Assembly (NCBI GenBank): GCA_016706685.1
Contig: JADJJE010000018.1
Coordinates: 124,001-188,000, forward strand
Reading direction: 5' to 3'
Origin: Sandaracinaceae bacterium
Lineage (GTDB): Bacteria; Myxococcota_A; Polyangia; Polyangiales; Houyiibacteriaceae
Length of the DNA: 64,000 nucleotides
Shown here one piece after another: positions 45,633 through 53,756 of this stretch. Position 1 is the stretch's first letter; each line of letters begins with the position of its first letter. Made by a program: the position numbers and the translations under genes. The notes under the pieces are model-generated. The model saw only the letters and a program-made list of their open reading frames with translations, was not told where the DNA came from and searched no databases.

Positions 45633-46384
45633 ACTCGGGAAGCCTCTCGCGTGAACGCGACCCCCTCGAGCGCATCCTGGAAGCGCTGGAAGCGCTGGAC
45701 GCCCGCGTGGACGCGGTGCCCGGCGCGGGCCTGAGCCTCGACCCGCGCGAGCCCGGCCGGCGGGCCACGCGCATGCAGGCGCTCCTGCTGTCCGCCGGCG
45801 ACGCGCCGCCCGACGAGCGCATGGTCCTCGGTGAGGCGCTCGCGCAGGTGGCCGAGTCCGTGCTCCAGGCGTTCCCGCTCAACCTGTTCTGGGACATGGA
45901 CGGCGTCTTCGCCGAGCTGCGCCGCGTGAGCTGCGTGTCCCTCGCCGACGCGGGCCGGCTGGCCACGGGCCTCGCCGACTTGATGACGCTGTTCGGGCGC
46001 GAGTCGCCCATCCGCTTCCAGTACGTGCACGACTTCGTCTACGGCTTCGACTGGGCCGAGTGGGTGCGCCGCGAGCCGGCGGGCCGCGCCGCCGTGGGCC
46101 CTTTCAGCGCGCGCTACGTGGCCCGCACGCGGCAGCGCGGCCTCGAGCTGCTGGCCCTCATCGAGGCCGACGACACCAAGTACCCGAAGGTCCCGGCGGG
46201 CGAGTTCCGCAACCCCTTCACGTTCACGCGCACGCCCGAGGAAGAGCGCACACTCTTCGAGTCCCTGGCCGCGGCGGACGCCATCCCCAACCCGGCCTGG
46301 TGTCAGCACACGGCCCCGCGCTGGGAGCGCGACTTCGATGCGGAGCGCGAGGTGGTGGCGGCGCGCCTGGGGCTGCTGCGGTAG
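45629..46384 (+). CDS. Protein of unknown function coupled to a UbiA prenyltransferase
   Basis: A 251-residue cytoplasmic protein. The ATG at 45629 overlaps the prenyltransferase stop (ATGA), a strong sign of joint expression. Visible features: a helical start (LERILEALEALDARVDA), FPLNLFWDMDGVFAEL, RFQYVHDFVYGFDWAEWVRREP and a Trp/His-rich end (NPAWCQHTAPRWERDF). No signal peptide, membrane segment or recognised catalytic motif. It lies between two UbiA genes facing each other, so a role in handling a prenylated compound is possible but unproven. Confidence 0.65.
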   Translation: MNSGSLSRERDPLERILEALEALDARVDAVPGAGLSLDPREPGRRATRMQALLLSAGDAPPDERMVLGEALAQVAESVLQAFPLNLFWDMDGVFAELRRVSCVSLADAGRLATGLADLMTLFGRESPIRFQYVHDFVYGFDWAEWVRREPAGRAAVGPFSARYVARTRQRGLELLALIEADDTKYPKVPAGEFRNPFTFTRTPEEERTLFESLAAADAIPNPAWCQHTAPRWERDFDAEREVVAARLGLLR

Positions 46385-46419
46385 GCGCTGCTGCGCGGGG
46401 TGCGCAGGCGCCACGCTCG

Positions 46420-47310
46420 CTATCCGCCCACGAGCCCCCACGCGAATGCCAGCAGCCACAGCGTCATGCTCACGCCCTGAATCAGCGCATACGCGAGCGG
46501 CGCACGAAGCCCCAGGTGCAGCAGCCAGGGCAGGGCGGCGCACGCCATGAGGCCCTGAGCCAGCGGAGACAGCTGCGCGCGCGCGAGCCAGCTGGCCAGC
46601 ACCATGGCGCACAGCTGGAAGAACACACCGGCTATCCGCGCGCGCGTGTCGCCCACCACCACGGGGAGCGTGCGCTTGCCCACGGCGCGGTCGGCGGCGA
46701 GGTCCGGGACGGCGGTGCTGATGTTGCCGGCCACGCCGAAGAGCACCATGGGGAGCAGGATGGCGAGCGGCGCGCGCGGGTCACCCGTGACCAGGTAGAA
46801 GCCCACCCACGGCAGCACCAGGCCGATGCCCGCGCCCTGCAGCCACTCGCCGCCGCCGCGGTGCGAGAGGCGCACGGGCGCGTAGCTGTAGAGCTGCATG
46901 AGCACGATGGCGCTCAGGCTGGCGGCGATCATCCACGGGCGGCGCGTGACGAGCACGAGCGCGAGGACCAGCAGCCCCACGAGGTGAGCCAGGGCCGCGC
47001 GCCGCACGTGGGCCGGGCTGAGCGACCCGTCCACCAGCACACCGGAGCCGCCCGACACCCACGTGCGCGCGGCGGAGTCCGTGTGGCGGTCGGCGTAGTC
47101 GTTGGCGAACACGATGAAGAGCTGGTCCAGCACCGAGAACGCCGCGCAAGCCCACAGCATCCAGGCTTCGAGCGCGGCGCCGGTGCCCACCGCCGCCGCG
47201 ACCCCCAGCGCGATGGGCAGCGCGATGTTGGCCTGCGCGTGGGGCCGCGCGGCGCGCAGCCACGCCTTGGCGCGGCTGCTGCGCGAGACGGATGCGGGTG
47301 GGCTGGACAT
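46420..47310 (-). CDS. UbiA superfamily prenyltransferase
   Basis: A 296-residue membrane enzyme. Asp motifs: FANDYADRHTDSA near residue 66-78 and VPDLAADRAVGKRTLPVV near 190-207, with eight or more hydrophobic segments and the YSYAPVRLSHRGGGEWLQG loop seen in several UbiA relatives. The ATG at 47310 was preferred over a GTG 9 nt upstream. The acceptor is unknown. It is convergent with the 251-residue gene, and its start abuts the repeat at 47.3 kb. Confidence 0.85.
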   Translation of the reverse strand: MSSPPASVSRSSRAKAWLRAARPHAQANIALPIALGVAAAVGTGAALEAWMLWACAAFSVLDQLFIVFANDYADRHTDSAARTWVSGGSGVLVDGSLSPAHVRRAALAHLVGLLVLALVLVTRRPWMIAASLSAIVLMQLYSYAPVRLSHRGGGEWLQGAGIGLVLPWVGFYLVTGDPRAPLAILLPMVLFGVAGNISTAVPDLAADRAVGKRTLPVVVGDTRARIAGVFFQLCAMVLASWLARAQLSPLAQGLMACAALPWLLHLGLRAPLAYALIQGVSMTLWLLAFAWGLVGG

Positions 47311-47985
47311 GATGGGCACCCACGGCTTGAGCCGTGGGCAGCAGACTAGGCCTCGGCGACCTGAAAGTCCCCCCTTCGGGCGGACTAAATGATGGTGAAG
47401 CTTCCGGCCGTTCTACCAAGGGTACTCGGACACATTCAGCCCGCCCTTCGGGCAGACTGGGTGATCGACCATGGGGTGCGTTCGAGCAGGGGTGGCCGGA
47501 CGCCGTGTCTGAGTACCCTTGGTAGGGCATACCCTGCTGTCAGCCATCTAGTCCCCGCTAGGGGACTTTATGCCGTGCGCCCAGCATGGGCGCTGACCAG
47601 GAGGTGAAAGTCCTCCCCTTAGTAGTCCATAACGAAGGAAGTGAAGCGCAAGGGCGGAAGGGCGACCGACCGTCTGGAGGAAGCGTGGAACGGGGGGGAA
47701 AAAAAAGGGCATCTGCGAGCCGGGAAAAAAAACGGGAAGGGGGGGCCGGGGGCAGCCGGGCTACCGCGAAGCCGCGATGGACAATGGGCTGCGGCGTAGA
47801 TCCGGCGGTTGTGCAGAGAAGGTCAGCGTTCTTACCTGGGGAGATCTCGCCTCATGCCCGAAAGGGCGACGCGTTCACGACGCGGAGCGAGAAGTCAGCC
47901 GAGGTCGTAGTAGGCCGCGTCGCGAGACGCTGCCGAAGGGCCGAACGATGGGAAGGGCAGGACGCCCGGGAGTCTCGACGTAGCC

Positions 47986-49326
47986 ATGGTCCAGAAGTCC
48001 AAGCAGTTGGAGCTTCCGTTCGAGGGTAGGGGTGAAGCCCCGAGAGCAGAGCGAAGCGGGCAAGCCACGTCGGCGACGACCGGAACCGAAGGCCCAGGAA
48101 TGGACGCGATCATGGAGCGTGTGCTCGATCACACGAACTTGCAGCGCGTTGAAGAGAGTGAGAGGAACAAGGGGAGTCCCGGCATCGACGGGATGACGGT
48201 GGACAAGCTACCAGAGTGGCTGAAGGACCATTGGCCGCGTGTCCGCGAGGAACTCCTCGCGGGCACGTACCAACCCCATGCGGTGCGCCGCGTGATGATC
48301 CCAAAGCCCGGGGGCGGCGAGCGCATGCTCGGCATTCCCACGGTACTCGACCGCCTGATTCAGCAGGCCCTGTTGCAGGTCCTGCAGCCGCCGTTCGACG
48401 CGACCTTCTCGGAGCACAGCCACGGATTCCGCCCAGACGAGGAGCACACGGCGCCATGCGCGAGGTGTGCGCCATCGTCGAGGGCGGGAAACGCTGGGTG
48501 GTGGACGTGGATCTGGAGAAGTTCTTCGACCGCGTGAACCACGACGTGCTCATGGGGAAGCTCGCGAAACGGATCGCGGACCGACGCGTGCTGAGGCTCA
48601 TCCGCCGCTACCTGAACGCTGGCGTGATGGCGAACGGGGTCGTGGTGGAGCGGCGCGAGGGCACACCACAAGGTGGCCCGTTGTCGCCCTTACTTGCGAA
48701 CGTGCTCCTCGACGAAGTCGACAAGGAGTTGGAGCAGCGCGGCCACGCGTTCGTCCGCTATGCGGATGACCTGCGCGTGTTCGTGCGGACGGAGGTAGCC
48801 GGCGAGCGCGTCATGCGCTCACTGGTGACCTCTTCGGCCGGCTCCATCTCCGCGTCAACGAAGCGAAGAGCGCGGTGGCTCCGGCGCCGCGCGACCATTC
48901 CTTTACGCTGTCGTCCGTCCGAGGCCAAACGGAGCCACGGGTGGCGCCGAAGGCCCTTCACACCATGAAGGACCGAGTGCGCCAGCTCACGCGTCGAACG
49001 CGTGGGCGCAGCCTCGCCGAAGTCGTCCAGTCTCTCGCCGCCTATCTGAACGGCTGGCTCGGTTACTTCCCGGGTCGCCAGGACGAAGAAGCGGTTTCAG
49101 GAGCTGGACGGGTGGATCCGCCACCGACTGCGGGCCTACCAGCTCAAACAATGGAAACGCGGCCCAACCGTGTTCCGAGAGCTGCGGGCCCGGGGCTGAG
49201 CGCCACGCTGCCGCAGAGGTGGCGGGCAACGCAAAGCGGTGGTGGCGGAACTCGGCTATGGCGATCAACGCCGCAATCCCCATCGCCTTCTTCGACGGGC
49301 TGGGCCTCCCGCGCCTCGCCCCCTGA
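47986..49326 (+). pseudogene. ltrA: Group II intron reverse transcriptase/maturase, frameshifted
   Basis: The intact start reads NKGSPGIDGMTVDKLPEWL, IPKPGGGERMLGIPTVLDRLIQQAL (quoted as IPKPGGGERMLGIPTVLD) and EHSHGFRP. Frame is lost near 48440 and resumes in another frame with WVVDVDLEKFFDRVNHD, GTPQGGPLSPLLANVLLDE and the active site FVRYADDLRVF. It shifts again near 48830 into the maturase end (LTRRTRGRSLAEVVQSLAAY), and again after 49075 (LDGWIRHRLRAYQLKQWKRG). At least three or four frameshifts. No in-frame nonsense dominates, so either the copy is decaying or the sequence has indel errors. Confidence 0.85.
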
Positions 49327-49339
49327 CCTCAACTCATCG

Positions 49340-49373
49340 AACCGCCTGGTGCGGACCCGCATGCCAGGTGGTG
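49340..49373 (+). ncRNA. Group II intron domain V
   Basis: ACCGCCTGG (49341-49349) pairs with CCAGGTGGT (49364-49372). Inside is TGCG-GACC-CGCA, a 4-bp helix with a tetraloop, then a 2-nt bulge TG on the 3' side. This is the domain V shape: a lower helix, a two-base bulge and a capped upper helix. It looks intact, so the ribozyme core may still fold. Confidence 0.75.
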
Positions 49374-49517
49374 TGGCAGGGGAGCCCGAGTCGACTACTC
49401 GGGCCCCCTATGCCGATCATCCAAGCCAGGTTTGGCAGCAAGCCGATTCGGCCCCCTAGCAAGATGTGATGAATCCTCAGGCTTCAGCGGTGGGTGCCCA
49501 TTTGCCCGACCGCCCCC

Positions 49518-49949
49518 TCAGAGAATCCCGATCCCCCGCGGGCAGTGCGGGCCGCCCCAGTGCTCCACGATCTTGCCGTCTTTGAACCGCAGGATGGCCG
49601 TGCCGTTGATGGTCACCTTCTTGCCCGACGGTGGCACGCCGAAGAACGGCGCGCCGGTGTGCGTGCCGGTCAGCGTCCAGTTGGAGACCACGATGTCGTC
49701 ACGCTCCACCAGCACGTCCACGGTCCACACGCCGTCCGGGAAGGCGGCCTTGCTGTCGCGGTAGTAGCGCGCCTCCACGTGGCGAATGTCCGTGTCGAGC
49801 GACTCGGGGTGCGCGCGCTCGGTCACGTGGCTGAAGAAGCCCTCGCCGAAGTGGTCGAAGACCGCGTCGTAGTCGCCGGCGGTCATGCGCGCGCTGTAGG
49901 CGCCGAGGATGCGCGAGTTGGGTCCCGCGAGGATGGTGGGCTCGTTCAT
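49518..49949 (-). CDS. SnoaL-like / NTF2-fold small protein
   Basis: A 143-residue protein from the ATG at 49949; a longer start at 49991 is possible. The pattern is that of SnoaL-like polyketide-cyclase or ester-cyclase relatives: helical start with YSARMTAGDYDAVFDHFGEGF, then strands VWTVDVLVERDDIVVSNWTLTGTHTG (quoted as VERDDIVVSNWTLTGTHTG), VTINGTAILRFKDGKIVEHW. No clear catalytic Asp/His pair can be assigned. It is divergent from a LysR gene about 80 bp away, which may control it. Confidence 0.8.
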   Translation of the reverse strand: MNEPTILAGPNSRILGAYSARMTAGDYDAVFDHFGEGFFSHVTERAHPESLDTDIRHVEARYYRDSKAAFPDGVWTVDVLVERDDIVVSNWTLTGTHTGAPFFGVPPSGKKVTINGTAILRFKDGKIVEHWGGPHCPRGIGIL

Positions 49950-50031
49950 GCGCAGAATCCTGGCCCACTCGAGTACATCGGAGAAGTGCATGTTCGCCAT
50001 GTTGCCCATCGATGTGGTGCATGATGAGGGC

Positions 50032-50937
50032 ATGCGGCTCGAAGGCGTGGATCTGAACCTGCTGGTCATGCTGGACGCGCTCCTGAACGAGCCCACCGTC
50101 ACGCGCGCGGCGCGGCGCATGGGGCTCTCGCAGTCGGCCACCAGCCACGGCCTCGCGCGGCTGCGCCAGCTGCTGCAGGACCCGCTGCTGGTGCGCACGC
50201 CGAAGGGCATGGTGCCCACGGAGCGCGCCCGCGCGCTCGGGCCCGAGGTGCGCGCCATCTTGGAGCGCACCGAGCGCGCGCTGCGGCCGCTTCCTGCGTT
50301 CGACCCGCGCACCCACGCCGCCACGTTTCGGCTGGGCCTCGACGACGCCACGCAGGCGGGCATGCTCCCGCACCTCGCCGCGGTGGTGGCGGCGAAGGCT
50401 CCGGACATCCGACTGGTGGCGGTGGCCACACCTCCCGCAGAGCTCGGCGAGGCGCTCGCCAGCGGTCGGCTGGACGCGGCCGTGAGCCTCGCGCCCGATG
50501 CCCACCGAGGCATTCACAGCGAGCCCCTCTTGACCTACCGCAGCGTGTGCCTCGTGCGCCGTGGTCATCCCCAGCTGGCCGAGCGGCTCACGCTCGCGGG
50601 CTACCTCGCCGCAGGCCACGTGGTCATTGCCACTCCCGGCTCCTCCGACGCCGACGTGGAGCGCGCGCTCGACAAGCGCCGCCGCGTGCGCCGCGTGGTC
50701 ATCTCCACCTCGTCCCCGCTGGCCGTGCCCGGCATCGTCTCGCGCACCGACCTGGTGGCCACCGTGCCGGACCGCATCCTGCCGCTGCTGGACCGGCGCC
50801 TCCCGCTCATCGTCCACAAGCCCCCGCTCGCGCTGCCCAGCACCACAGTCTGCCTGCTGTGGCACGAGCGCACCGCGCACGACGCCCCCATGGACTTCCT
50901 GCGCGCCGAGATCCGCGCGCTCTTCACCTCCGCGTGA
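50032..50937 (+). CDS. LysR family transcriptional regulator
   Basis: A 301-residue regulator from the ATG at 50032. N-terminal HTH: VDLNLLVMLDALLNEPTVTRAA and MGLSQSATSHGLARLRQLL, with VRTPKGMVPTERA. The C-terminal effector domain resembles the NodD/NahR-type group. The divergent SnoaL-like gene, 80 bp away, is the natural candidate target, and the shared gap should hold its T-N11-A site, though I could not pick one with confidence. Confidence 0.9.
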   Translation: MRLEGVDLNLLVMLDALLNEPTVTRAARRMGLSQSATSHGLARLRQLLQDPLLVRTPKGMVPTERARALGPEVRAILERTERALRPLPAFDPRTHAATFRLGLDDATQAGMLPHLAAVVAAKAPDIRLVAVATPPAELGEALASGRLDAAVSLAPDAHRGIHSEPLLTYRSVCLVRRGHPQLAERLTLAGYLAAGHVVIATPGSSDADVERALDKRRRVRRVVISTSSPLAVPGIVSRTDLVATVPDRILPLLDRRLPLIVHKPPLALPSTTVCLLWHERTAHDAPMDFLRAEIRALFTSA

Positions 50938-50998
50938 GGCTTCCCAAGCAGCCCCCCGCCGCCTAGACTCCCCACCCACATAGAAACGGACGGAAACC

Positions 50999-51655
50999 AT
51001 GGCACTTCGCATCAACGACATCGCTCCCAACTTCACCGCCGAGTCGACCGCCGGGACGGTCACCCTCCACGAGTGGATTGGGGATGGCTACGCCATCTTG
51101 TTCTCGCACCCGAAGGACTTCACGCCCGTGTGCACCACCGAGTTCGGCGCCGTGGCGCGCTTGGTCCCCGAGTTTGCCAAGCGCAACACCAAGGTGATGG
51201 GCGTCTCGGTGGACAGCGTGGAAGACCACAAGAAGTGGAAGCGCGACATCGAGGCCTTCGCGGGCGCGCCGGCCGACTTCCCGATCATCGACGACACGTC
51301 GCTCGCGGTGGCGAAGGCGTACGACATGCTCCCGGCCGACGCCTACCTGCCGGACGGCCGCACGCCCGCGCACAGCGCCACGGTGCGCACGGTGTTCATC
51401 ATCGGGCCCGACAAGAAGGTGCGCCTGACCATGACGTACCCCATGTCGGTGGGCCGCAACTTCGCGGAGATCATGCGCGCCTTGGACGCGGTGCGCGCCA
51501 CTGATGGGGTGCCGCTCGCCACGCCGGCCGACTGGAAGCCGGGCGAGGACGTCATCGTGGGCCTGGCGCTCAACGACGACGCCGCGCGCGACAAGTTCGG
51601 CGAGCTGGACATCAAGCTGCCGTACCTGCGCTTCGCCAAGGCCCCGAAGGCCTGA
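50999..51655 (+). CDS. 1-Cys peroxiredoxin (Prx6 type)
   Basis: A 218-residue peroxidase. The active-site loop is HPKDFTPVCTTEFG with the peroxidatic Cys45, and the long C-terminal part (YPMSVGRNFAEIMRALDAV, ATPADWKPGEDVIV) is that of the Prx6 group. No resolving Cys is apparent. It reduces peroxides in the cytoplasm. A weak promoter-like pair, TTCCCA-N17-TAGACT, precedes it (50941-50969). Copy D of the repeat family begins 4 bp after its stop. Confidence 0.93.
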   Translation: MALRINDIAPNFTAESTAGTVTLHEWIGDGYAILFSHPKDFTPVCTTEFGAVARLVPEFAKRNTKVMGVSVDSVEDHKKWKRDIEAFAGAPADFPIIDDTSLAVAKAYDMLPADAYLPDGRTPAHSATVRTVFIIGPDKKVRLTMTYPMSVGRNFAEIMRALDAVRATDGVPLATPADWKPGEDVIVGLALNDDAARDKFGELDIKLPYLRFAKAPKA

Positions 51656-51659
51656 GCCC

Positions 51660-51835
51660 GATGATCCTACACATCTCGGTGAAGCCTCGGGGGCTGTAGC
51701 CGTTCCACTCGAGATGCCTCAAGTGCCTTGATACAAGGCAAATGGGCACCCCGGGTTGAAACACTTCAGTCCGGGGTGCCCATTGAGCCTTGCAGCAAGC
51801 CGAATTCGCCCCCTCCGCGGATGTGTAGAATCATC
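51660..51835. repeat. Nested inverted-repeat element, copy D (short)
   Basis: Terminal inverted repeats GATGATCCTACACATC (51660-51675) and GATGTGTAGAATCATC (51820-51835) differ at one position. Inside is a perfect 11-bp hairpin GGGCACCCCGG / CCGGGGTGCCC and the conserved AAGTGCCTTGATACAAG segment seen in copy B. It fills the 207-bp space between peroxiredoxin and the ArsR gene and may serve as a terminator for both. Confidence 0.7.
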
Positions 51836-51862
51836 AGGCCTGATCCCCTGCGGCCGTGGCGG

Positions 51863-52222
51863 TCATCCCTCGCGCGGTGTGCTCGAGGTGGCCGGCGGCG
51901 GGCAGCAGATGGCGGTCAGCGACTTGGCCTTCGTCAGGACGTCTTCCAGCGTTCGGATGAAGGCCACGCCGTCGAGGGCGTAGATGCGGTGCCGGCCGCG
52001 GCGCGTAACGGCCACGATGCCCGCTTGCTCGAGCACCTTCAGGTGGCGCGACACCACCGAGCGGTCCTGTGGCACGTGCGCGGCCAGGCTCGCGATGTCG
52101 AGCGGCCCTTCGAGCAGCAGCACCTTCATGAGCGCCAGGCGCGCTGGCTCCGTGAGGGCCCGCAGGAACTCCGAGTCGAGCACCTGTACCAGGCTTCCGG
52201 CTGCTGTCTCGCGCGCTGTCAT
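51863..52222 (-). CDS. ArsR/SmtB family repressor
   Basis: A 119-residue winged-helix protein: FLRALTEPARLALMKVLLLEG, then HVPQDRSVVSRHLKVLEQAGIV (recognition helix QDRSVVSRHLKVLEQAG) and the wing TRRGRHRIYAL. The ArsR-type ELCVCDL metal site is missing; a C-terminal AICCPP could be an alternative thiol site. It is the last gene of the operon (overlap 4 bp with the transporter gene). The paired palindromes at 53603-53642 are its likely operators. Confidence 0.88.
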   Translation of the reverse strand: MTARETAAGSLVQVLDSEFLRALTEPARLALMKVLLLEGPLDIASLAAHVPQDRSVVSRHLKVLEQAGIVAVTRRGRHRIYALDGVAFIRTLEDVLTKAKSLTAICCPPPATSSTPREG

Positions 52223-53064
52223 GGGACCTGTTCGGGGAGAGGGGGACGCGCACCGAAGCACCGCGTGCCGGCCGCTGCGCCAACGTACATCACCAGCCCG
52301 TAGGCGGCGATGAGGAGCGTGGCCGTGCCTCCCGGCTGAGCGCCCTCGGCCACCAGCAGCGCCAGCGTGAGGTTGCGCACGCAGGCCAGCAACGCATCCG
52401 GCAGCCGCGGCGCGGGGGCGAGCAGGGCGCCCGCGGCCAACGAGATCAGCACCATGGCCAGCAACGCCAGCAGCGTGGTGGCGTTCAGCGTGGTGAGGAA
52501 CGCGCCGCGGGTCACCAGCAGGAGCAGCACCACCATCACCAGCAGCGCCGAGCCGAACCGCCGCAGCACGGCGGCATGGCGCAGGGCTCGGGCTTCGTCG
52601 CGGTGCCGCAGGGCGAGCCCCAGCATCAGCGGCAGCAGCTGCAGCCCCACGGTCACCGCCAGCAGATGCCCGGCGGGGATGTGCGTGGCGGTCACCACGG
52701 GGAGCATCAGCGGCAGCACCAGCAGCGCCGACACGCACAGCGCCACATAGAGGACCCCCACACGCGTGGGCTCGCCACCCGCCAGCCGAGCGAGCAGCGG
52801 TGCGCTCGCGCCGCCGGGGGCCAGCGCCACCAGCCACAGCGCCAGCGCCACGTCGGCCGGCGGGCTGATCACACGCAGCAGCGCAAAGGTGCAGGCCGGC
52901 ACGACCAGCAGGTTGGCCACCAGCGCGCGCAGCAGCGCGGCCCGCCATGGGGTGCCGGAGCGCAGGCGCCCGAGGTCCAGCTCGAGCCCCGCACCCGCCG
53001 TGGACACCAGCGCCAGCAGCACCAGCAGCAGCCCCACCACGGGGGTCACGCGAAGCACCCGCAC
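52219..53064 (-). CDS. BASS-type transporter (bile acid:sodium symporter superfamily)
   Basis: A 281-residue protein with nine or ten hydrophobic segments. The VALAPGGASAPLLARLAGGE segment, with repeated NLTLALLVAEGAQPGGTATLLI, is typical of the BASS/ACR3 superfamily. GTG start at 53064. ACR3 arsenite exporters belong here, but the ACR3 active-site Cys in its usual place is not obvious, so the substrate could be an organic anion. It overlaps both neighbours: 19 bp with the gene before and 4 bp with the ArsR gene after. Confidence 0.75.
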   Translation of the reverse strand: MRVLRVTPVVGLLLVLLALVSTAGAGLELDLGRLRSGTPWRAALLRALVANLLVVPACTFALLRVISPPADVALALWLVALAPGGASAPLLARLAGGEPTRVGVLYVALCVSALLVLPLMLPVVTATHIPAGHLLAVTVGLQLLPLMLGLALRHRDEARALRHAAVLRRFGSALLVMVVLLLLVTRGAFLTTLNATTLLALLAMVLISLAAGALLAPAPRLPDALLACVRNLTLALLVAEGAQPGGTATLLIAAYGLVMYVGAAAGTRCFGARPPLPEQVP

Positions 53065-53591
53065 AGGCGACGGTGCCGGACCGCCAGCCCCACGTGCAGC
53101 AACGCGATCACCACGGCACCCGGCACGAGCTGCAGCACGGCCACGCCCCAGAATCCCGGCAGCTCACCGAGCACGTTCGGCGCGCTGAGCGACCAGGCGG
53201 CCGCGGGCCTCGCGGCCAGCCCCACGGCGATGGCGGCGGTGCGCAGCGTGGTCAGCAGGATGTGCAGCACGTACTCGAAGGTGCCGAGCCCACCCAGCGC
53301 TGCGCGGCTCTCGTTCTCGCTGGTGGTGTCCAGCAGCTCGAGCGCTTGGTCCACCACGAGCAGGGCGATGCCCGCCCAGAGCAGGGCGCCCCCCGTGACG
53401 TGGGTGAAGAGCGAGAGGAGGATGGGCGCGAAGAGGACGGCTCGCCCGGTGTGCCAGACGTGCTCGGTCCATGAGGCGGCGTGGGCGTGCAGCCGGAGGC
53501 GGACCAGGTGGATGTAGACGCCATCGACGGCCGAGAGGGCAGCGAACACCAGCAGGAGAGCGGACGAGAGGATCAGGAGTGTGTCGGTCAT
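53046..53591 (-). CDS. Membrane protein of unknown function, first gene of the ArsR operon
   Basis: About 181 residues from the ATG at 53591; an alternative ATG at 53600 lies in the operator. Five or so hydrophobic segments, with polar loops DGVYIHLVRLRLHAHAAS and SENESRAALGGLGTFEYVLH. The histidines in the first loop might bind a ligand. Cys residues are few and near the end (RRLCGCFA). No family is recognised. Its codons overlap the transporter gene, so it is a dedicated part of the operon. Confidence 0.7.
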   Translation of the reverse strand: MTDTLLILSSALLLVFAALSAVDGVYIHLVRLRLHAHAASWTEHVWHTGRAVLFAPILLSLFTHVTGGALLWAGIALLVVDQALELLDTTSENESRAALGGLGTFEYVLHILLTTLRTAAIAVGLAARPAAAWSLSAPNVLGELPGFWGVAVLQLVPGAVVIALLHVGLAVRHRRLCGCFA

Positions 53592-53602
53592 TTCATGCAT
53601 GT

Positions 53603-53642
53603 GTGCACCTGGATGCACGCTATTGTGTGCATCCAGGTGCAC
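53603..53642. promoter_or_regulatory. Two tandem palindromic operators
   Basis: GTGCACCTGGATGCAC (53603-53618) and its exact reverse complement (53627-53642), 8 nt apart. Each arm is itself a dyad GTGCA-N6-TGCAC, so two equal binding sites lie 24 bp centre to centre. One sits between -35 and -10, the other just past the -10. They are probably bound by the ArsR protein of the same operon. Confidence 0.65.
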
Positions 53643-53649
53643 GTGTCAA
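53622..53649 (-). promoter_or_regulatory. Promoter of the ArsR-BASS operon
   Basis: On the minus strand: consensus TTGACA (53644-53649), 16 nt, CACAAT (53622-53627). The spacer is almost exactly one of the two operator palindromes, so repressor binding would exclude RNA polymerase. Confidence 0.6.
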
Positions 53650-53756
53650 GCGGGAGCCACCCGCTAGCGCGAATTCGCCTCGCACGTTGGCGCCTGTCAC
53701 CGTTTGGTGGTAATTGTGGCGCTGTATCGTGAAGTCCGCAAAGGGGGTCTGTGTCC

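Larger units (their letters stand above)
47575..49417 (+). mobile_element. Group II intron (about 1.84 kb)
   Basis: It starts GTGCGCCCAGCATGGGCG, a typical group II 5' end (GUGCG), with CAGGAGGTGAAAGTCCTCCCC soon after (quoted as GGAGGTGAAAGTCCTCC). It ends with a domain V hairpin (about 49340-49373), a domain VI hairpin with a bulged A (CCCGAGT-loop-ACTCGGG), and the 3' end CTATGCCGAT. The inner ORF encodes a reverse transcriptase but is broken. The intron lies just after a hairpin in the repeat element, like the terminator-targeting habit of class C introns; the class is not settled. Confidence 0.8.
47314..49496. repeat. Nested inverted-repeat element, copy C, split by a group II intron
   Basis: The left part (47314-47574) carries GGGCACCCACGGCTTGAG, the AGTCC-hairpin-GGACT motif, a CTACCAAGG segment mirrored at about 47517-47525, and CTAGTCCCC-loop-GGGGACT just before the intron. 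The right part (49418-49496) carries GCAAGCCGATTCGGCCCCC, then GATGTGATGAATCCTCAGG, resembling the end of copy D, and GGTGGGTGCCC matching the left arm. The two halves align with copy A when the intron is removed. Confidence 0.6.

Noticed and set aside
47575..49417. Reverse transcriptase considered as a retron or DGR
   Set aside because: The 5' end, domain V and domain VI are those of a group II intron. No msr/msd pair or template/variable repeats were seen.
53592..53642. N-terminal extension with repeated His and Met in front of the first gene of the ArsR operon
   Set aside because: These codons are the translated operator palindromes, located at and before the -10 box, so they cannot be in the mRNA.
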